In this document: piece by piece, positions 48,591 to 58,763 of the stretch
Position numbering within the stretch: position 1 is the first letter of the stretch
How the letters are laid out: the number at the start of each line of letters is the position of its first letter
NCBI RefSeq assembly: GCF_012863495.1
Contig: NZ_JAAVJL010000001.1
Coordinates: 3,591,501 to 3,655,500 of the forward strand
Direction of reading: 5' to 3'
Source: Pseudanabaena yagii GIHE-NHR1
GTDB lineage: Bacteria > Cyanobacteriota > Cyanobacteriia > Pseudanabaenales > Pseudanabaenaceae
DNA: 64,000 bases
The notes under the pieces: model-generated
What the model was told of the DNA's origin: nothing
What the model saw: only the letters and a program-made list of their open reading frames with translations
Databases searched by the model: none
Position numbers and translations under genes: made by a program

Positions 48591-48943
48591 TGATAGATTG
48601 AGAAATTGCGATCGCAATATCACTCCATTTTTTTGCTAAAGCGATCGCCTCAACCATCAATAATTCCACTACATAAGCAGTCTTCTCTAAATCTCTATAG
48701 CAATCCTAAATGATTTGTGGAAAAAAGCCATAATTAAAAATCTTCTCAAAACTAAAGACTTGAAGATGAGTGACAAACTCAAATAACCTCTTCACATTGT
48801 CTTTGTCGGGTATTCTCAGAATATCCTCGTTTACTGTAGAATTCGGCAAACTGACGATTGCATTGCTTACATCAATAGCACTGTTTACCATATCGATGTC
48901 CATTTTTTACTACATGCCCTGTACTTAGTATATGAGGACAGAA
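48591..48943. other. Intergenic region, possible tiny gene
   Basis: A 353-bp gap between convergent genes. Two HIP1-type words lie near 48610-48650. A minus-strand frame of 65 codons (48706-48903, ATG, MDIDMVNSAIDVSNAIVSLP) has no recognised motif and no clear ribosome binding site; I leave it uncalled. The phrase TATAGCAATCCTAAATGATT (48697 on) resembles one end of TATAGCAAT-type small elements. Confidence 0.4.
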
Positions 48944-49441
48944 CTAATGCCGCTCAACATTAACAGATTCTGATTCAACCTTATCAAGCTGATCGTCAAT
49001 TTGATAAGTAACAACTGCTTTAACTCGCCCTTGTCCCAAATAGCCAGTTTTATTGGTCAAGTGCATATCAATCATGGCATTCTCTAAGGGTCTCAGTTCA
49101 ATTTGCTTTGATGTAAATGCAAAAGGTTGTAACTGATTATCAGCAACACTGTAAATCTCAATATTTTGAATAATTATCTTTTGATTTTTTTCTTGATGAT
49201 TTTCCAAAGTTAGCAACACAGTGGCAAATCCAATATCTCGATTAGTATCAGGACGAACACCGATAGAAGGGAGATTTTCTTCTCTAGCCATTAAAGAGGT
49301 TTTGAGCATAATTTTGATAACGGGAAGTTTATTTTCCCGTTGAAGTAAAGGTTGACTATTAACATACATAGGTACAAAGCTACAGTCTGCTATATTAATT
49401 TGCCAACTTAAGAACCCTAAAAAAGGTAAAAGGATTTTCAT
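48944..49441 (-). CDS. Secreted hypothetical protein
   Basis: A 165-residue protein. The N-terminus (KILLPFLGFLSWQINIADC) is a signal peptide, possibly ending at a lipobox-like Cys near residue 20. The mature part appears to be a single beta-sandwich: alternating hydrophobic strands such as GFATVLLTLENHQEKNQKII and VKAVVTYQIDDQLDKVES. No family recognised. It follows the calpain-like gene on the same strand (74 bp apart), so the two may be cotranscribed. Confidence 0.55.
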   Translation of the reverse strand: MKILLPFLGFLSWQINIADCSFVPMYVNSQPLLQRENKLPVIKIMLKTSLMAREENLPSIGVRPDTNRDIGFATVLLTLENHQEKNQKIIIQNIEIYSVADNQLQPFAFTSKQIELRPLENAMIDMHLTNKTGYLGQGRVKAVVTYQIDDQLDKVESESVNVERH

Positions 49442-49515
49442 TCATATACCTGATTGAAAGAAGAATATGTCGGTGTCCTGAGGTGCTCTACGGAGCACCT
49501 CAGAAATTCTTTTTG

Positions 49516-51822
49516 TTAAGTATTAGACCATTGCACAATGCCACGCAATGACAATAGTTGTGCCCAAGTTACATCAGCATGGCTAGTTCCCCAAGGATTA
49601 CGCAAGTGGAAAGTTCCATTTGCAGGATTATAGGAAGTAATCGTATAGGCATGACCATTGACTACGCTATAGCCTGCACCATACACAAAGCCAACCGTTA
49701 AGACCTGATTAGAATTGACCATATTAATTAATTGAGTCTGTGTCATATTGGTAGAAATTTGGGATGAAGTACTTAGTCCTGTCACCTGACGAGTTACCAC
49801 ATCCATCCATCCACCTGCAATGTCAGCATAGGCATTATTGGAAGTGCTAGAGCGACTCCAACCAGATTCCGCAAGTTGAGCATAGGCTTTTTCGGCTAAA
49901 GCGACCCAAAGCTCATTATTAGAAGAAGTATAGGAGCCTCCACCCCAACCTGCATAAACAGCAGTTCCCCATGATGTGGTTGGTAAATAGCGATCTACAG
50001 TTACATAATCAGCTACGCCATTGTTATAAAAACGAACAGTGAAGGTATTGTCACCATTGTCAATGAACATATTTTGGATAGAAGAGGGTTTCTCTTGGGC
50101 AATAGAAGATAAGGTCGCTAAATAGTAGCAATCGCCTAATGCTTGCTGTTTAATATCATCAGCGCTAATGCCATTTTGGAATAGGGAACCACTGATATAA
50201 CGATAGGTATAGGCTGAGCTTGTAGTATCAGGACGGTCAGTTCCTAAGAACCATTTGCCAATCAGATTTTCCATTTGGGTGGAACTACTACCCGCAAACA
50301 AGTTACCGAAACCAGAACGCGCGTTAGCAGGATCACTGTTAGCAATCTTGTTGGATAGCACCCTGACGTAGTCAGCCATACCAAAACGGCTAGCATTAGT
50401 CAGAATAGTCCGAAAATCCATTAATTCACTAGCATCAATAGTGCCACCATCTTCTGCATTGCGGAAAATGGATATCATGTCATTACGACTTAAATTGCCG
50501 TCAGATGCTAGAGAACGGGTTAAAGCAATAATGCCTGCATCGCGTAGATTTTGTCCAAACCAATCAACTGGAGCAGGTGGTATAACTGTTGTGGCAGAGG
50601 CATTGAGGTTGTAATAAGTGGAACCACTGTAGGGTAATACGCGAATGTAATAGGTTCCAGCATTGACTTGTCGCACAATACTTTCAGCACTAGTGCCAGC
50701 ATTTGTAGAGCTTTGAATTGTGTTGCCACTGGTATCTAGAAGTTGCACATCGGCATCAGATGTCATTCCATTCAGATTCAAGTTCAAGTTACTAGTATTA
50801 GCAACTGTGAAACGATAGTAATCATTGGTATCTGCACTACCTACCCAATCTTGGAAAGTAGTAGTAGATGAACTTAAAGTGACGTTACGTGCTGTTCCGA
50901 GAGTATTGCCTGCATAATCAGGTGGTATAACAGTTGCAGATAAGTTAAGGTTATAGTAAGTGGAACCACTGTAGGGCGATACACGAATGTAATAGGTTCC
51001 AGCATTTAACTGGCGCACAATACTTTCTGCATTAGTTCCACCGTTTGCAGAACTTTGAATTAAACTGCCACTACTATTTAGTAGTTGTACATCAGCATCA
51101 GATGTTAATCCGTTGAGGCTCAAATTGAAGTTGCTAGTATTGCCAATGGTAAAGCGATAGTAGTCATTTGTATCTGTGCTACCTACCCAATCTTGGAAAG
51201 TGCTATTAGATGAACCGACGGTAATATTACGTGCTGTTCCTATTGTATTACCTGCATAGTCAGCAGCCATTTCTACTGCAGTCAAATGACCGTTTAAGTT
51301 AATGAAGCCGCGATCGTCTTCTGCTCTAATCCGCGTCAATTCAGATGCACTTAGGGATACCCCAAATATCAAATCTTTTGCTAGTTCTCCCTCATCGCCT
51401 TGAGTGTCAGTCCCTACACGATCATCGAGCCAATGAAAAGTTTCTTCAACTAAAACGCCTGCTGCGCCTAGTACTGAGTTAGTTGGTGCAGCACTAGCTT
51501 GAAATAGTGCATCCGAAAGATACATTGTTTGTGTAGAACTGGCATATGCGCCAAAAGCGCCATTAGTGTTGGCTGCTGAAAGAATTTGTACGGATGGCAA
51601 CTGGCTAAAGTCACCTACAGACCACTGCGATCGCACGGTTTGTAATTCAGATGTATTAGCCTTGTTACCAAAAACTTCAACAAATAGATCGGGATTAGAG
51701 GCGGCTTGTTGAAGTCTTTCCCTGACTATGCCCAAGATATCTGGAATTTGATTTGCAAAAATTGAAGCATCGCCCCCACTGCCCAAACCAAAGGTCGAGC
51801 CTGCATTCTGGTTGACAGACAT
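49516..51822 (-). CDS. Calpain-like cysteine protease with two PPC domains
   Basis: A 768-residue protein. Residues 1-210 resemble the N-terminal part of large cyanobacterial surface proteins (VLVEETFHWLDDRVGTDTQG, DEGELAKDLIFG). Two pre-peptidase C-terminal domains follow (about 212-300 and 304-395), each with WVGS.DTNDYYRFT and AGTYYIRV.PYSGSTYYNLN; their DNA is a direct repeat. Then a helical linker (415-520) and a calpain catalytic domain: Cys565 in QQALGDCYYLATL, His725 in NGHAYTITSY and Asn742 in LRNPWG. No signal peptide is visible, so export by a type I system is plausible. Substrate unknown. Confidence 0.85.
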   Translation of the reverse strand: MSVNQNAGSTFGLGSGGDASIFANQIPDILGIVRERLQQAASNPDLFVEVFGNKANTSELQTVRSQWSVGDFSQLPSVQILSAANTNGAFGAYASSTQTMYLSDALFQASAAPTNSVLGAAGVLVEETFHWLDDRVGTDTQGDEGELAKDLIFGVSLSASELTRIRAEDDRGFINLNGHLTAVEMAADYAGNTIGTARNITVGSSNSTFQDWVGSTDTNDYYRFTIGNTSNFNLSLNGLTSDADVQLLNSSGSLIQSSANGGTNAESIVRQLNAGTYYIRVSPYSGSTYYNLNLSATVIPPDYAGNTLGTARNVTLSSSTTTFQDWVGSADTNDYYRFTVANTSNLNLNLNGMTSDADVQLLDTSGNTIQSSTNAGTSAESIVRQVNAGTYYIRVLPYSGSTYYNLNASATTVIPPAPVDWFGQNLRDAGIIALTRSLASDGNLSRNDMISIFRNAEDGGTIDASELMDFRTILTNASRFGMADYVRVLSNKIANSDPANARSGFGNLFAGSSSTQMENLIGKWFLGTDRPDTTSSAYTYRYISGSLFQNGISADDIKQQALGDCYYLATLSSIAQEKPSSIQNMFIDNGDNTFTVRFYNNGVADYVTVDRYLPTTSWGTAVYAGWGGGSYTSSNNELWVALAEKAYAQLAESGWSRSSTSNNAYADIAGGWMDVVTRQVTGLSTSSQISTNMTQTQLINMVNSNQVLTVGFVYGAGYSVVNGHAYTITSYNPANGTFHLRNPWGTSHADVTWAQLLSLRGIVQWSNT

Positions 51823-52119
51823 AATATTTATTCCCTATTGGTGTAATGGTTTAACCCCGATTTTCGGCTGAAAACATATATCTGAGAACGCCCCCCATTA
51901 CACAAATAACTGTGCTAAACGTTCTTAAATTTTGATGTTATCGCTTAATTATTTATATAATAACTTAAAAAATTCATATGTCAAATAAAAAAAGATATAC
52001 CCTATGAGGGTATAAACTTAGTTTTCATTAATAATTGGAAAGGACTCAAAAATTTATTTGCATCACTTTTCAGTATCAGAAAAACCAGAGAGATTTTTCA
52101 ACCTGTTGCATTAAGATGT
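51823..52119. other. AT-rich upstream region of the calpain-like gene
   Basis: About 300 bp, strongly AT-rich, without a gene or clear repeat. It probably contains the promoter of the protease gene on the minus strand. Confidence 0.4.
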
Positions 52120-52470
52120 TTAGCTGCCCCAAATATAAATAGAGCCATTTTCCATTTTAAAAATTCTGGCACTTTCTCCATTAGCATCTTCTTCGCCCCG
52201 TTGTTGATAGACAAGCCCACCACGTTCATCAGTATAGACAAATGGACGATTAGGAATTGGTCGAAAATAATCACTTACACCGTCTTCCCATGTAATTGTG
52301 ACAAATCCTTGACGCATTGAGAAGGTGCAAGGCATTGATACTTTAGCTTGGCTTACCCCATTTTCAAAGTATTTACAATATGCTCTACGACTATCAGCTT
52401 GGGCGGGGAGTGAGATTCCTAATGCGGCGATCGCAGAAATTAAGCCAATCAAAGCAACTTTAGTTTTCAT
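52120..52470 (-). CDS. Small secreted protein, hypothetical
   Basis: A 116-residue protein with a clear signal peptide (KTKVALIGLISAIAALGISL, then PAQA at residue 25 as cleavage site). The mature domain has two Cys (YCKYFENG, PCTFSMRQG) likely forming a disulfide and a beta-rich pattern (FVTITWEDGVSDYFRP, PFVYTDERGGLVYQQ). Similar short periplasmic proteins occur in cyanobacteria; no function is known. Confidence 0.7.
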   Translation of the reverse strand: MKTKVALIGLISAIAALGISLPAQADSRRAYCKYFENGVSQAKVSMPCTFSMRQGFVTITWEDGVSDYFRPIPNRPFVYTDERGGLVYQQRGEEDANGESARIFKMENGSIYIWGS

Positions 52471-52569
52471 ATTTTATCTCTTACACTTGTTTGACAAAAA
52501 CAATGGACAAAATTAACCATAAATTGTTCCGTATTCGCCTTTAATTTTCAGCAATAATTTCAGCAATGA

Positions 52570-52971
52570 TTAAGGAATAAAGGGAATAAACTGACGGAGG
52601 AATTTGCGAAGTTTTAATAAATCTATTACTTCTCTCACTTTGGGTGAAACTAAATCTTCGGGGGGGATACTGTCTAGCGATCGCATTTTTTCCATGAGTT
52701 CGGTATATTCGGCGGCGGATAGTTGTTTTCCATCAATTGGCGATCGCGCATCGGTATAGATTTCTGCGCGTAAAACTTCTTCGGGAGTATCTTCTTGGAG
52801 AGAATATGGCTTGTTCTCTGCAAATATTTGATTGGGAAATGATAGGTTTACCATCTGGAAACTGATAACAGTAGCGATCGCTAAGTTTCTCTTCCTGATA
52901 GGAATTCTAATAGGAAGTAGTTGATTCCGTGAACTATAAATATCTTTAACGTCCCAATCGATTTGGTACAT
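52570..52971 (-). CDS. Conserved cyanobacterial hypothetical protein
   Basis: A 133-residue protein with one hydrophobic segment (about residues 29-47, AIATVISFQMVNLSFPNQIF), probably a signal peptide or anchor. The conserved part is EEVLRAEIYTDARSPIDGKQ followed by LSAAEYTELMEKMRSLD. A longer frame begins at 53076, but GGAGG eight bases before the ATG at 52969-52971 fixes the start. It overlaps the end of the upstream pentapeptide gene by 26 bp, which suggests translational coupling. Function unknown. Confidence 0.68.
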   Translation of the reverse strand: MYQIDWDVKDIYSSRNQLLPIRIPIRKRNLAIATVISFQMVNLSFPNQIFAENKPYSLQEDTPEEVLRAEIYTDARSPIDGKQLSAAEYTELMEKMRSLDSIPPEDLVSPKVREVIDLLKLRKFLRQFIPFIP

Positions 52972-54046
52972 CTTCGCAGCCTCCAGGGATAGTTTTACGA
53001 GATTTTTTGCCACACCAAGCGCATAGATATTGGCGAGTTTCTTCGGAAAGATCGATCGCTTTGCTAAAATCAGCATCTTCTACAACTGCACCTGTATATT
53101 CTCCTGTCTCAAAATTTGGTAAATGGAGGCGATCGCGAGGTGTCGCAGTCTCTAGCTTGCCGTAAAACATTTTGACACGGCTGAGATCTGTACCGCGCAG
53201 ATTTGCCTTAACCAAAATAGCTCCACCAAAGTTTGCACCCGTGAGGTCGCAATTGTTGAAATTTGTCTTGATTAAATTCGCTCCACTTAAATCAGCATTG
53301 CGTAAATCGGTATTACCAATATCACGACCTGCCAACATCATTCCTAAATTGACTACGCGCACTCCATTAGCTAGATCAACTACATAGCCACCAGTTCCAT
53401 CTAGAATCGGACGACCTAGCAATCCATCACGTTTGAGTGGAGTGAGTAAATTGGCACTGGATAGAAAACGGACAATTTTGGCACGTCCATCGGCATCACA
53501 GCCACCAAGTAGAGCTGCTGTCCTTGCTTGAGCGATCGCTCTTTCTAAGGGCCAGTCCTCCAATTGTCCTTGTGGGTCGAGAACTAGATCGGAAATGCCT
53601 TGAAAATAAGCATCAATGGTTTGCTGTTGGGTAATGACATTTTGCTGCCCTGTGAGTTCTTCGGAGATTTGATTTTGTCTCCATGCCACCCACACTGCCA
53701 AAATCGCAATTAAAATTTGTCCTACGGCTCCTAAAGCTTCCCATTTGAGGCTATCAAACCATCGAATAAAAGCGATATCAAACTGGGTGACATGGGCAAA
53801 AACTAGTACTGCAACTCCTGCGATGACACTAGATACAGTGATGTCCCAATGCTTTCCCAAGGGTGAATTAGCGATCGTATTCAGTAATGGCGGTAAGAGA
53901 ATTGGTAAAACGATCGCAAAAATCGCGCCAAGACTGATATATACCAGTTCATTCTGCTCGAAATACATGGCTGCGATCGCCGCAAATGTCGCAATCGTAG
54001 CCATGATTAAGAAAAATGCTTTCAGTCGAGAATTCGGTAGAGCCAA
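52946..54046 (-). CDS. Membrane protein with C-terminal pentapeptide repeats
   Basis: A 366-residue protein. Four hydrophobic segments lie in the first 125 residues (including LKAFFLIMATIATFAAIAAM and ALGAVGQILIAILAVWVAW), then a helical linker (QISEELTGQQNVITQQQTID) and a domain with LGGCDADGRAKIVRFLSSAN. Pentapeptide repeats run from about 228 to 285 (IGNTDLRNADLSGANLIKTN). The Cys pair in CAWCGKKSRK near the end might bind metal. The layout is known from cyanobacterial pentapeptide proteins; function unknown. It overlaps the next gene at its 3' end, so they form an operon. Confidence 0.82.
   Translation of the reverse strand: MALPNSRLKAFFLIMATIATFAAIAAMYFEQNELVYISLGAIFAIVLPILLPPLLNTIANSPLGKHWDITVSSVIAGVAVLVFAHVTQFDIAFIRWFDSLKWEALGAVGQILIAILAVWVAWRQNQISEELTGQQNVITQQQTIDAYFQGISDLVLDPQGQLEDWPLERAIAQARTAALLGGCDADGRAKIVRFLSSANLLTPLKRDGLLGRPILDGTGGYVVDLANGVRVVNLGMMLAGRDIGNTDLRNADLSGANLIKTNFNNCDLTGANFGGAILVKANLRGTDLSRVKMFYGKLETATPRDRLHLPNFETGEYTGAVVEDADFSKAIDLSEETRQYLCAWCGKKSRKTIPGGCEDVPNRLGR
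52980..52984 (-). promoter_or_regulatory. Ribosome binding site inside the upstream gene
   Basis: GGAGG on the minus strand, eight bases before the ATG of the hypothetical gene ending at 52570 and inside the last codons of the pentapeptide gene. Confidence 0.6.
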
Positions 54047-54400
54047 TCTATTTAACTAGTTAATCTGCTAAATTTGATGAGAATTTCGATAAAGGCGGCG
54101 ATCACCCTCACAATTTTACAATATAGCGTTTCCCAGTCTATAGAGGTTTTCATTTTGCCAAAGACAAAATGAAAACTTAAAATTTTTGCCAAGATTCATT
54201 ATTTTTTATCTCGATTGAATGCAAAGCACTACATACAGCGCTTTGCATTCAATCCCGCACCAAGAAATTTTTTAAAAGCGTTGCTTTGCAACGCTTTTAA
54301 AAAATTTCTCGTGGTTCTTTTGATCGAAAACTGCTGATAGATCTTTTTAAATAAAAATTTTGAAAGCGCTGCAAGGCAGCGCTTTCAAAATTTTTATTCC
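54047..54400. repeat. Cluster of four hairpins
   Basis: Four inverted repeats in 350 bp: GTTTTCATTTTG (54146-54176), ATTGAATGCAAAGC (54214-54253), a 21-bp perfect stem with triloop TTT (54264-54308) and a 23-bp perfect stem with triloop AAG (54350-54398). The last one touches the stop codon of the MtfA-like gene and should be its terminator. No gene seen in this gap. Confidence 0.8.
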
Positions 54401-55263
54401 TTGAATTGATGCCATTGTCGAGGATCAAGTCGATAGTATCTTTGTAAGAGTTCGTAAAGGCAAGAATGCTTTTGATATAGCTGTCTTGGCTTCTCAAAAA
54501 AAGTTTCCGTGGCGACGGCAAAAAATTCCGCAGGATTTGTTGCCCCATAACTATCAATTATAGTCTTTTGCTGATGTTCCACTTGATCGCATAGTTGCAG
54601 ATAATCAGAGGACATGACCTTTGCCCATAATGCATAATCTAATGTCCTTGGCAAAATCGGCACACCTTCCGCACGTCCATCTTCTTGATCAAGTTGGTGA
54701 GCAAATTCGTGCAATATGACGTTATGTCCATCTTGCCAATTGCGTAAATCCTGTTGGATCTGTTCCCATGACAGAATTAGTTGATCCTGCGTCCATGACT
54801 CTCCCAACCTTGCGACTCGCCTTTCTTCGACAATATAGCGATCGCTCATGACCATCTCATTAACAATATAGGCATGAGGATAAATCAGAATAGAACGTAG
54901 ATTTGGGAAATAGGTTTTGTGATCGCCAAATAGTAACAAACAAGCGATCGCCGCAATTGTGACCCTCATTTCTTCAGTGACTTGCAAGCCCAAACAACCG
55001 ATGAACTGCTTTTCCCTTAGAAATACTTGAATGTAGCCTTGCAGTTGTTTTTGCTGGGCAAGATCGAGATCGCGATAAATTGCTAAATTGCTTTCGATAA
55101 TATGTAACCACTGTCTAGGGCAAGGCTTTGTCCTGATGCGATCGCGTTGCCATTGCACCCACAATGGATAAATGAGGATCGCCACCGCGATCGCGCTGAC
55201 GACCGCAGAGAAAATAATTGCAAAAAACTTAGCAGAAGTCACAGTAGTTACAGGAAATATCAA
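54394..55263 (-). CDS. MtfA-like zinc peptidase (M90)
   Basis: A 289-residue protein with one N-terminal membrane segment (about residues 11-33). The catalytic part carries HEFAHQLDQEDG (HExxH, about residue 184) and the second set of family residues in NPAEFFAVATETFFEKP. This is the MtfA/DgsA family, in enterobacteria a peptidase linked to control of glucose uptake through Mlc. Mlc is not expected in cyanobacteria, so the substrate is open. The membrane anchor is usual for the cyanobacterial members. The last codons overlap a 23-bp hairpin. Confidence 0.85.
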   Translation of the reverse strand: MIFPVTTVTSAKFFAIIFSAVVSAIAVAILIYPLWVQWQRDRIRTKPCPRQWLHIIESNLAIYRDLDLAQQKQLQGYIQVFLREKQFIGCLGLQVTEEMRVTIAAIACLLLFGDHKTYFPNLRSILIYPHAYIVNEMVMSDRYIVEERRVARLGESWTQDQLILSWEQIQQDLRNWQDGHNVILHEFAHQLDQEDGRAEGVPILPRTLDYALWAKVMSSDYLQLCDQVEHQQKTIIDSYGATNPAEFFAVATETFFEKPRQLYQKHSCLYELLQRYYRLDPRQWHQFKE

Positions 55264-55345
55264 CCGACCTAAGCGCTATAAGGATTTTAGGACTGAAAGG
55301 ATCATGGTTTTATTTGGAGAGATAGCTGTATGTATTCTAGCGATA

Positions 55346-55434
55346 AGTAGCTAGAACCAAAACCTTTGGTGCACGCTGCGCGTGCGCCAAAGGTTTTGGT
55401 TTTTAATGTTTAATCGCATCCAGCTACTTACTCA
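55346..55434. repeat. AAGTAGCTAG-type small element
   Basis: AAGTAGCTAG on the left and CAGCTACTTA on the right are inverted ends. Inside, a 21-bp stem (55356-55376 with 55380-55400, triloop TGC, one G-T pair) is followed by TTTTTAATGTTTAATCGCAT. The order matches the copy at 6290-6362. Confidence 0.75.
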
Positions 55435-55447
55435 TTTGAAAATTGCT

Positions 55448-55541
55448 AAGTAGTTAAGCATAAGTAAACTTAAAAACCAGATTGCCATGCTGCCCACGTA
55501 GTGGGCAGCATGGCAATTTATAACTATGCAGAGCTACTTAT
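55448..55541. repeat. AAGTAG-type small element with a different hairpin
   Basis: TAAGTAGTTAAGCA on the left and GCAGAGCTACTTA on the right enclose ATTGCCATGCTGCCCAC (55481-55497), loop GTA, and its inverse (55501-55517). Ends are like those of the neighbouring element; the hairpin sequence is unrelated. Confidence 0.65.
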
Positions 55542-55606
55542 AGCTTGATTTTGCTGTTACATTGTTTTTGTTATCGTGGTTTTCATGTACAGCGTTCGTA
55601 GATTTT

Positions 55607-58318
55607 ATGGCAAAGCAAGGGCAGCAACAGCTAGATTTTTGGTCGGAGTCGGATGGGGGGAAGATCATTCCGACTTCATTACACACGGAAATGCAGCGAT
55701 CTTACCTAGAGTACGCCATGAGTGTGATCGTCGGTCGTGCTTTACCTGATGCCCGTGATGGACTCAAGCCTGTGCATCGTCGCATTATCTATGCAATGCA
55801 TGAGCTAGGACTCTTGCCCGATCGCCCTTTTCGGAAGTGCGCCCGTGTAGTTGGGGATGTATTAGGTAAATATCATCCCCATGGCGATCAATCGGTTTAC
55901 GATGCCCTTGTGCGTTTAGTACAGGACTTTTCTAGCCGTTACCCCTTGCTAGCGGGACATGGCAACTTCGGCTCGGTGGACAATGACCCTGCGGCGGCGA
56001 TGCGTTATACCGAATGTCGCTTAGCCGCGATCGGTAACGAGGCTCTGCTAGGGGAAATTGAGGAAGAAGTTGTTGATTTTGTCGATAACTTTGATGGCTC
56101 CGAGCAGGAACCTGCGGTATTACCTGCCCAGTTACCGATGCTATTGCTTAATGGTGCTACGGGAATCGCTGTGGGCATGGCAACGAATATCCCACCCCAT
56201 AATTTGAATGAAATTGTCGATGGCGCGATCGCTCTGATCGACAATCCCAATTTGCCCGATGATGATTTACTCAAACTCATTCCTGCTCCTGACTTTCCCA
56301 CAGGCGGAATCATTATGAATGCGGATGGTGTACGTGAGGCATATCTGACAGGCAAAGGTAGTGTGACCATTCGCGGTGTCGCATCTGTGGAGCAGCTAGG
56401 AGGTAAAGGTACAGGCAAGCGCCAAAAACAAGCGATTATCGTCACCGAGTTGCCCTATCAAGTGAATAAATCGGCATGGATCGAGAAAATTGCCGAATTG
56501 GTGAATAACAATAAAATTGATGGCATTTCTGATATTCGCGATGAAAGCGATCGCCGTGGAATGCGGGTTGTTATTGAACTTAAAAAGGATATTGTTCCCG
56601 CCGTAATCATCGATCAGCTTTATCGCCAAACGGCTCTGCAATCTAACTTTGGCGTGATTCTGCTGGCATTGAAAGGTTCTCAACCAAAGCAAATGACTTT
56701 GCGGGAATTATTGCAGGAATTTCTGGAATTTCGCGAAGAGACTTTATCGAAACGGTTTCGTTATGAACTCAAGAAGGCTCAGGAAAAGTCCCATTTACTC
56801 GAAGGATTAGTGCTAGTTCTGCAAGATCTCGATCGCCTAATTAGAATTCTCCGATTTGCCAATAATAGCGCCCTAGCTAAAACGGATCTGCAAACGGAAT
56901 TTGCCCTTTCTGAAACCCAAGCAGAAGCTATTCTCTCGATGCCTTTGCGTCGTATCACTGCCATTGAGCAACAAAAGATCCGCGAAGATTTAGACGCATT
57001 GCAGCAGCAGATTGCTAAGTTAGAGAAATTGCTAAGCGATCGCCGCGAGTTAATGAAATTCCTCAAAAAAGAATTGCGCGATCATAAAAAACGCCATAGC
57101 GATCCCCGCAGAACCCATCTAGCATGGCAACTATTAGAAAATCATCACAATGCAACTCAAAATGCAGTTGAGCTTGAGGTGACTGTTGAAACAACCGAAC
57201 CTTCTTCTAAGCCCAAAGGCAAAAAAGGCGATCGCGCTATTCAGCAAACCATAGAAACTGAGCAAGTTACTGAAAAAGCTCCTGAGAAAAAATCTCGCGT
57301 CACTAATACCAAACAACCTCAACCCGTTGAAGTTCCGCTCATCTCCTTAACTACGGAACTAAATATTCCCATTGCTGAGCCGCAAGATATCACTGTCCAA
57401 CTCACCCACAAGGGCTATATCAAGAGCTTTGAGAATAATAGCAAAGCTGCTCAATTGGTGGATTTGAATGATGATGTAACGATCGCATCCTACGACACCC
57501 GTAGCGATCGCGAAATGGTGGTATTAACCAATTCGGGCAAAGCCTTCCCCCTAAACCTAGCCAACATTCCCATTGTCAAAGGCAAAGGAAGGGGCACACC
57601 ACTAATTACACTCTTGCCTGATAGTAGTGAGAGCCTTGTTTCGCAATTTGTCTGGGAAAAGAATCCTGAATCAACGGAAGGTTTAGTTCTCCTATCTAGC
57701 CAAGGCAAAATCAAGCGATCGCCTCTTGCGGAGTTTGCTGATATGACCGCTCGCGGATTAATTGCCGCTAAATTCAAAGAAGATGATTCTCTATTCTGGG
57801 CTGATGTGGTGAGTTTAGAACAGGAACTGGCGATCGCTACTTCCGCAGGTCGTATCCTCCGACTCAAAGCCGATGAAACCCAAATCCCCACGGTCGGACG
57901 CGCCGCCGCAGGGAACATTGCTTTACGCTTAGGTAGTACGGAAACCCAAATTGGGGTATCTGTATTAGACCTAGCCAATAACCCCAGTTCAGAACTTATC
58001 CTCATCACTGCCGAAGGTTTCGCTAAACGTATTGCAGCAGCAAATATCAGGGCTGCCGTGCGTGGTGCGATCGGTGCTCAATGTTTTAAATTCCAATCGC
58101 GCACCGATAAATTAGTCAGTATGGTAGCGATCGCGAAGCCTCGATTAGATTTACCTGTAACATTCTTGATTGGTCAAGATAATGACCTTGGTTTACGCAC
58201 CGTGCAAATGCCTTTAGGTGCAATTCCTCTAGAAGTGCCCAATAGTCAAGGACGCTCAATATTTGCGGGTGAAAGTGACCTAGTGCGATCGGAAAGAGTA
58301 ATCCGCGTAGTAACCTAA
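55607..58318 (+). CDS. gyrA: DNA gyrase / topoisomerase IV subunit A
   Basis: A 903-residue type IIA topoisomerase subunit that cuts and rejoins DNA. Start of the family: [40 protein letters not shown], and catalytic Tyr134 in [10 protein letters not shown]. The helical tower and coiled coil end near residue 490. An insertion rich in Lys, Glu and Pro (about 520-575, including [20 protein letters not shown]) precedes the C-terminal beta-propeller (about 590-900). The GyrA box is not canonical; KGKGRGTPL is the nearest. Cyanobacteria carry two such genes, and I cannot say which this is. The frame opens at a TTG at 55562, but [12 protein letters not shown] is the better start. Confidence 0.9.
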   Translation: MAKQGQQQLDFWSESDGGKIIPTSLHTEMQRSYLEYAMSVIVGRALPDARDGLKPVHRRIIYAMHELGLLPDRPFRKCARVVGDVLGKYHPHGDQSVYDALVRLVQDFSSRYPLLAGHGNFGSVDNDPAAAMRYTECRLAAIGNEALLGEIEEEVVDFVDNFDGSEQEPAVLPAQLPMLLLNGATGIAVGMATNIPPHNLNEIVDGAIALIDNPNLPDDDLLKLIPAPDFPTGGIIMNADGVREAYLTGKGSVTIRGVASVEQLGGKGTGKRQKQAIIVTELPYQVNKSAWIEKIAELVNNNKIDGISDIRDESDRRGMRVVIELKKDIVPAVIIDQLYRQTALQSNFGVILLALKGSQPKQMTLRELLQEFLEFREETLSKRFRYELKKAQEKSHLLEGLVLVLQDLDRLIRILRFANNSALAKTDLQTEFALSETQAEAILSMPLRRITAIEQQKIREDLDALQQQIAKLEKLLSDRRELMKFLKKELRDHKKRHSDPRRTHLAWQLLENHHNATQNAVELEVTVETTEPSSKPKGKKGDRAIQQTIETEQVTEKAPEKKSRVTNTKQPQPVEVPLISLTTELNIPIAEPQDITVQLTHKGYIKSFENNSKAAQLVDLNDDVTIASYDTRSDREMVVLTNSGKAFPLNLANIPIVKGKGRGTPLITLLPDSSESLVSQFVWEKNPESTEGLVLLSSQGKIKRSPLAEFADMTARGLIAAKFKEDDSLFWADVVSLEQELAIATSAGRILRLKADETQIPTVGRAAAGNIALRLGSTETQIGVSVLDLANNPSSELILITAEGFAKRIAAANIRAAVRGAIGAQCFKFQSRTDKLVSMVAIAKPRLDLPVTFLIGQDNDLGLRTVQMPLGAIPLEVPNSQGRSIFAGESDLVRSERVIRVVT

Positions 58319-58385
58319 ACAAATAGACTTAACCAATAGATTTGCCACTTCGTAGCAAATCTATTGACTTTAAACTGAAATTGTT

Positions 58386-58696
58386 ATGCCATACATTCAG
58401 TTCAAAACCTTGGAATCAGTTGTCTCTAGCTTTGACCTTAATGTTGAATATACTGCTCACCTGTTTAGTCAGACACCACCAATTACGCCCAGCGATCGCC
58501 TTAAAGAAATTATTGATGAAGGGCTAGATCTTGCGATCGCTACGAGCACTGAAAAAGCACGTTCTGAGTTGCTAATCATTCCTATTGGCGATTCCTGAAA
58601 CTCGATCAGCAAACTGTTCACATAGATTTAACCGAATATTTTATCAATCAACTCGATTTGATTTTAGGTATTCTCGCCCTTCCTTTTCAGACATGA
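58386..58696 (+). pseudogene. Scar of a cyanobacterial hypothetical gene
   Basis: Frame 1 encodes MPYIQFKTLESVVSSFDLNV and continues to TSTEKARSELLIIPI at about residue 67, the start of a conserved cyanobacterial protein that normally goes on with LLEVRR and over 80 more residues. Here the frame stops at TGA 58596-58598. A shift of one base from about 58590 opens LKLDQQTVHIDLTEYFINQL and ends near 58696, which looks like the tail of the same or another small protein. The piece between is missing, so this is a deletion scar with a frameshift. Confidence 0.55.
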
Positions 58697-58705
58697 TAAA
58701 AAAAC

Positions 58706-58742
58706 AAACCCAGACTACTGTGCCGCACAGTAGTCTGGGTTT
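58706..58742. terminator. Perfect hairpin
   Basis: AAACCCAGACTACTGTG, loop CCG, and its inverse; 17 bp perfect, T-rich 3' end. Confidence 0.7.
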
Positions 58743-58763
58743 TAAGTTTAACTACTTAACGTG

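Larger units (their letters stand above)
55264..55606. other. Intergenic region upstream of gyrA with two small elements
   Basis: A 343-bp gap between divergent genes. It holds two related foldbacks: one at 55346-55434 (AAGTAGCTAG ends around the GCGCACGC hairpin) and one at 55448-55541 (AAGTAGTT and AGCTACTTA ends around a 17-bp hairpin). No gene seen. Confidence 0.65.
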
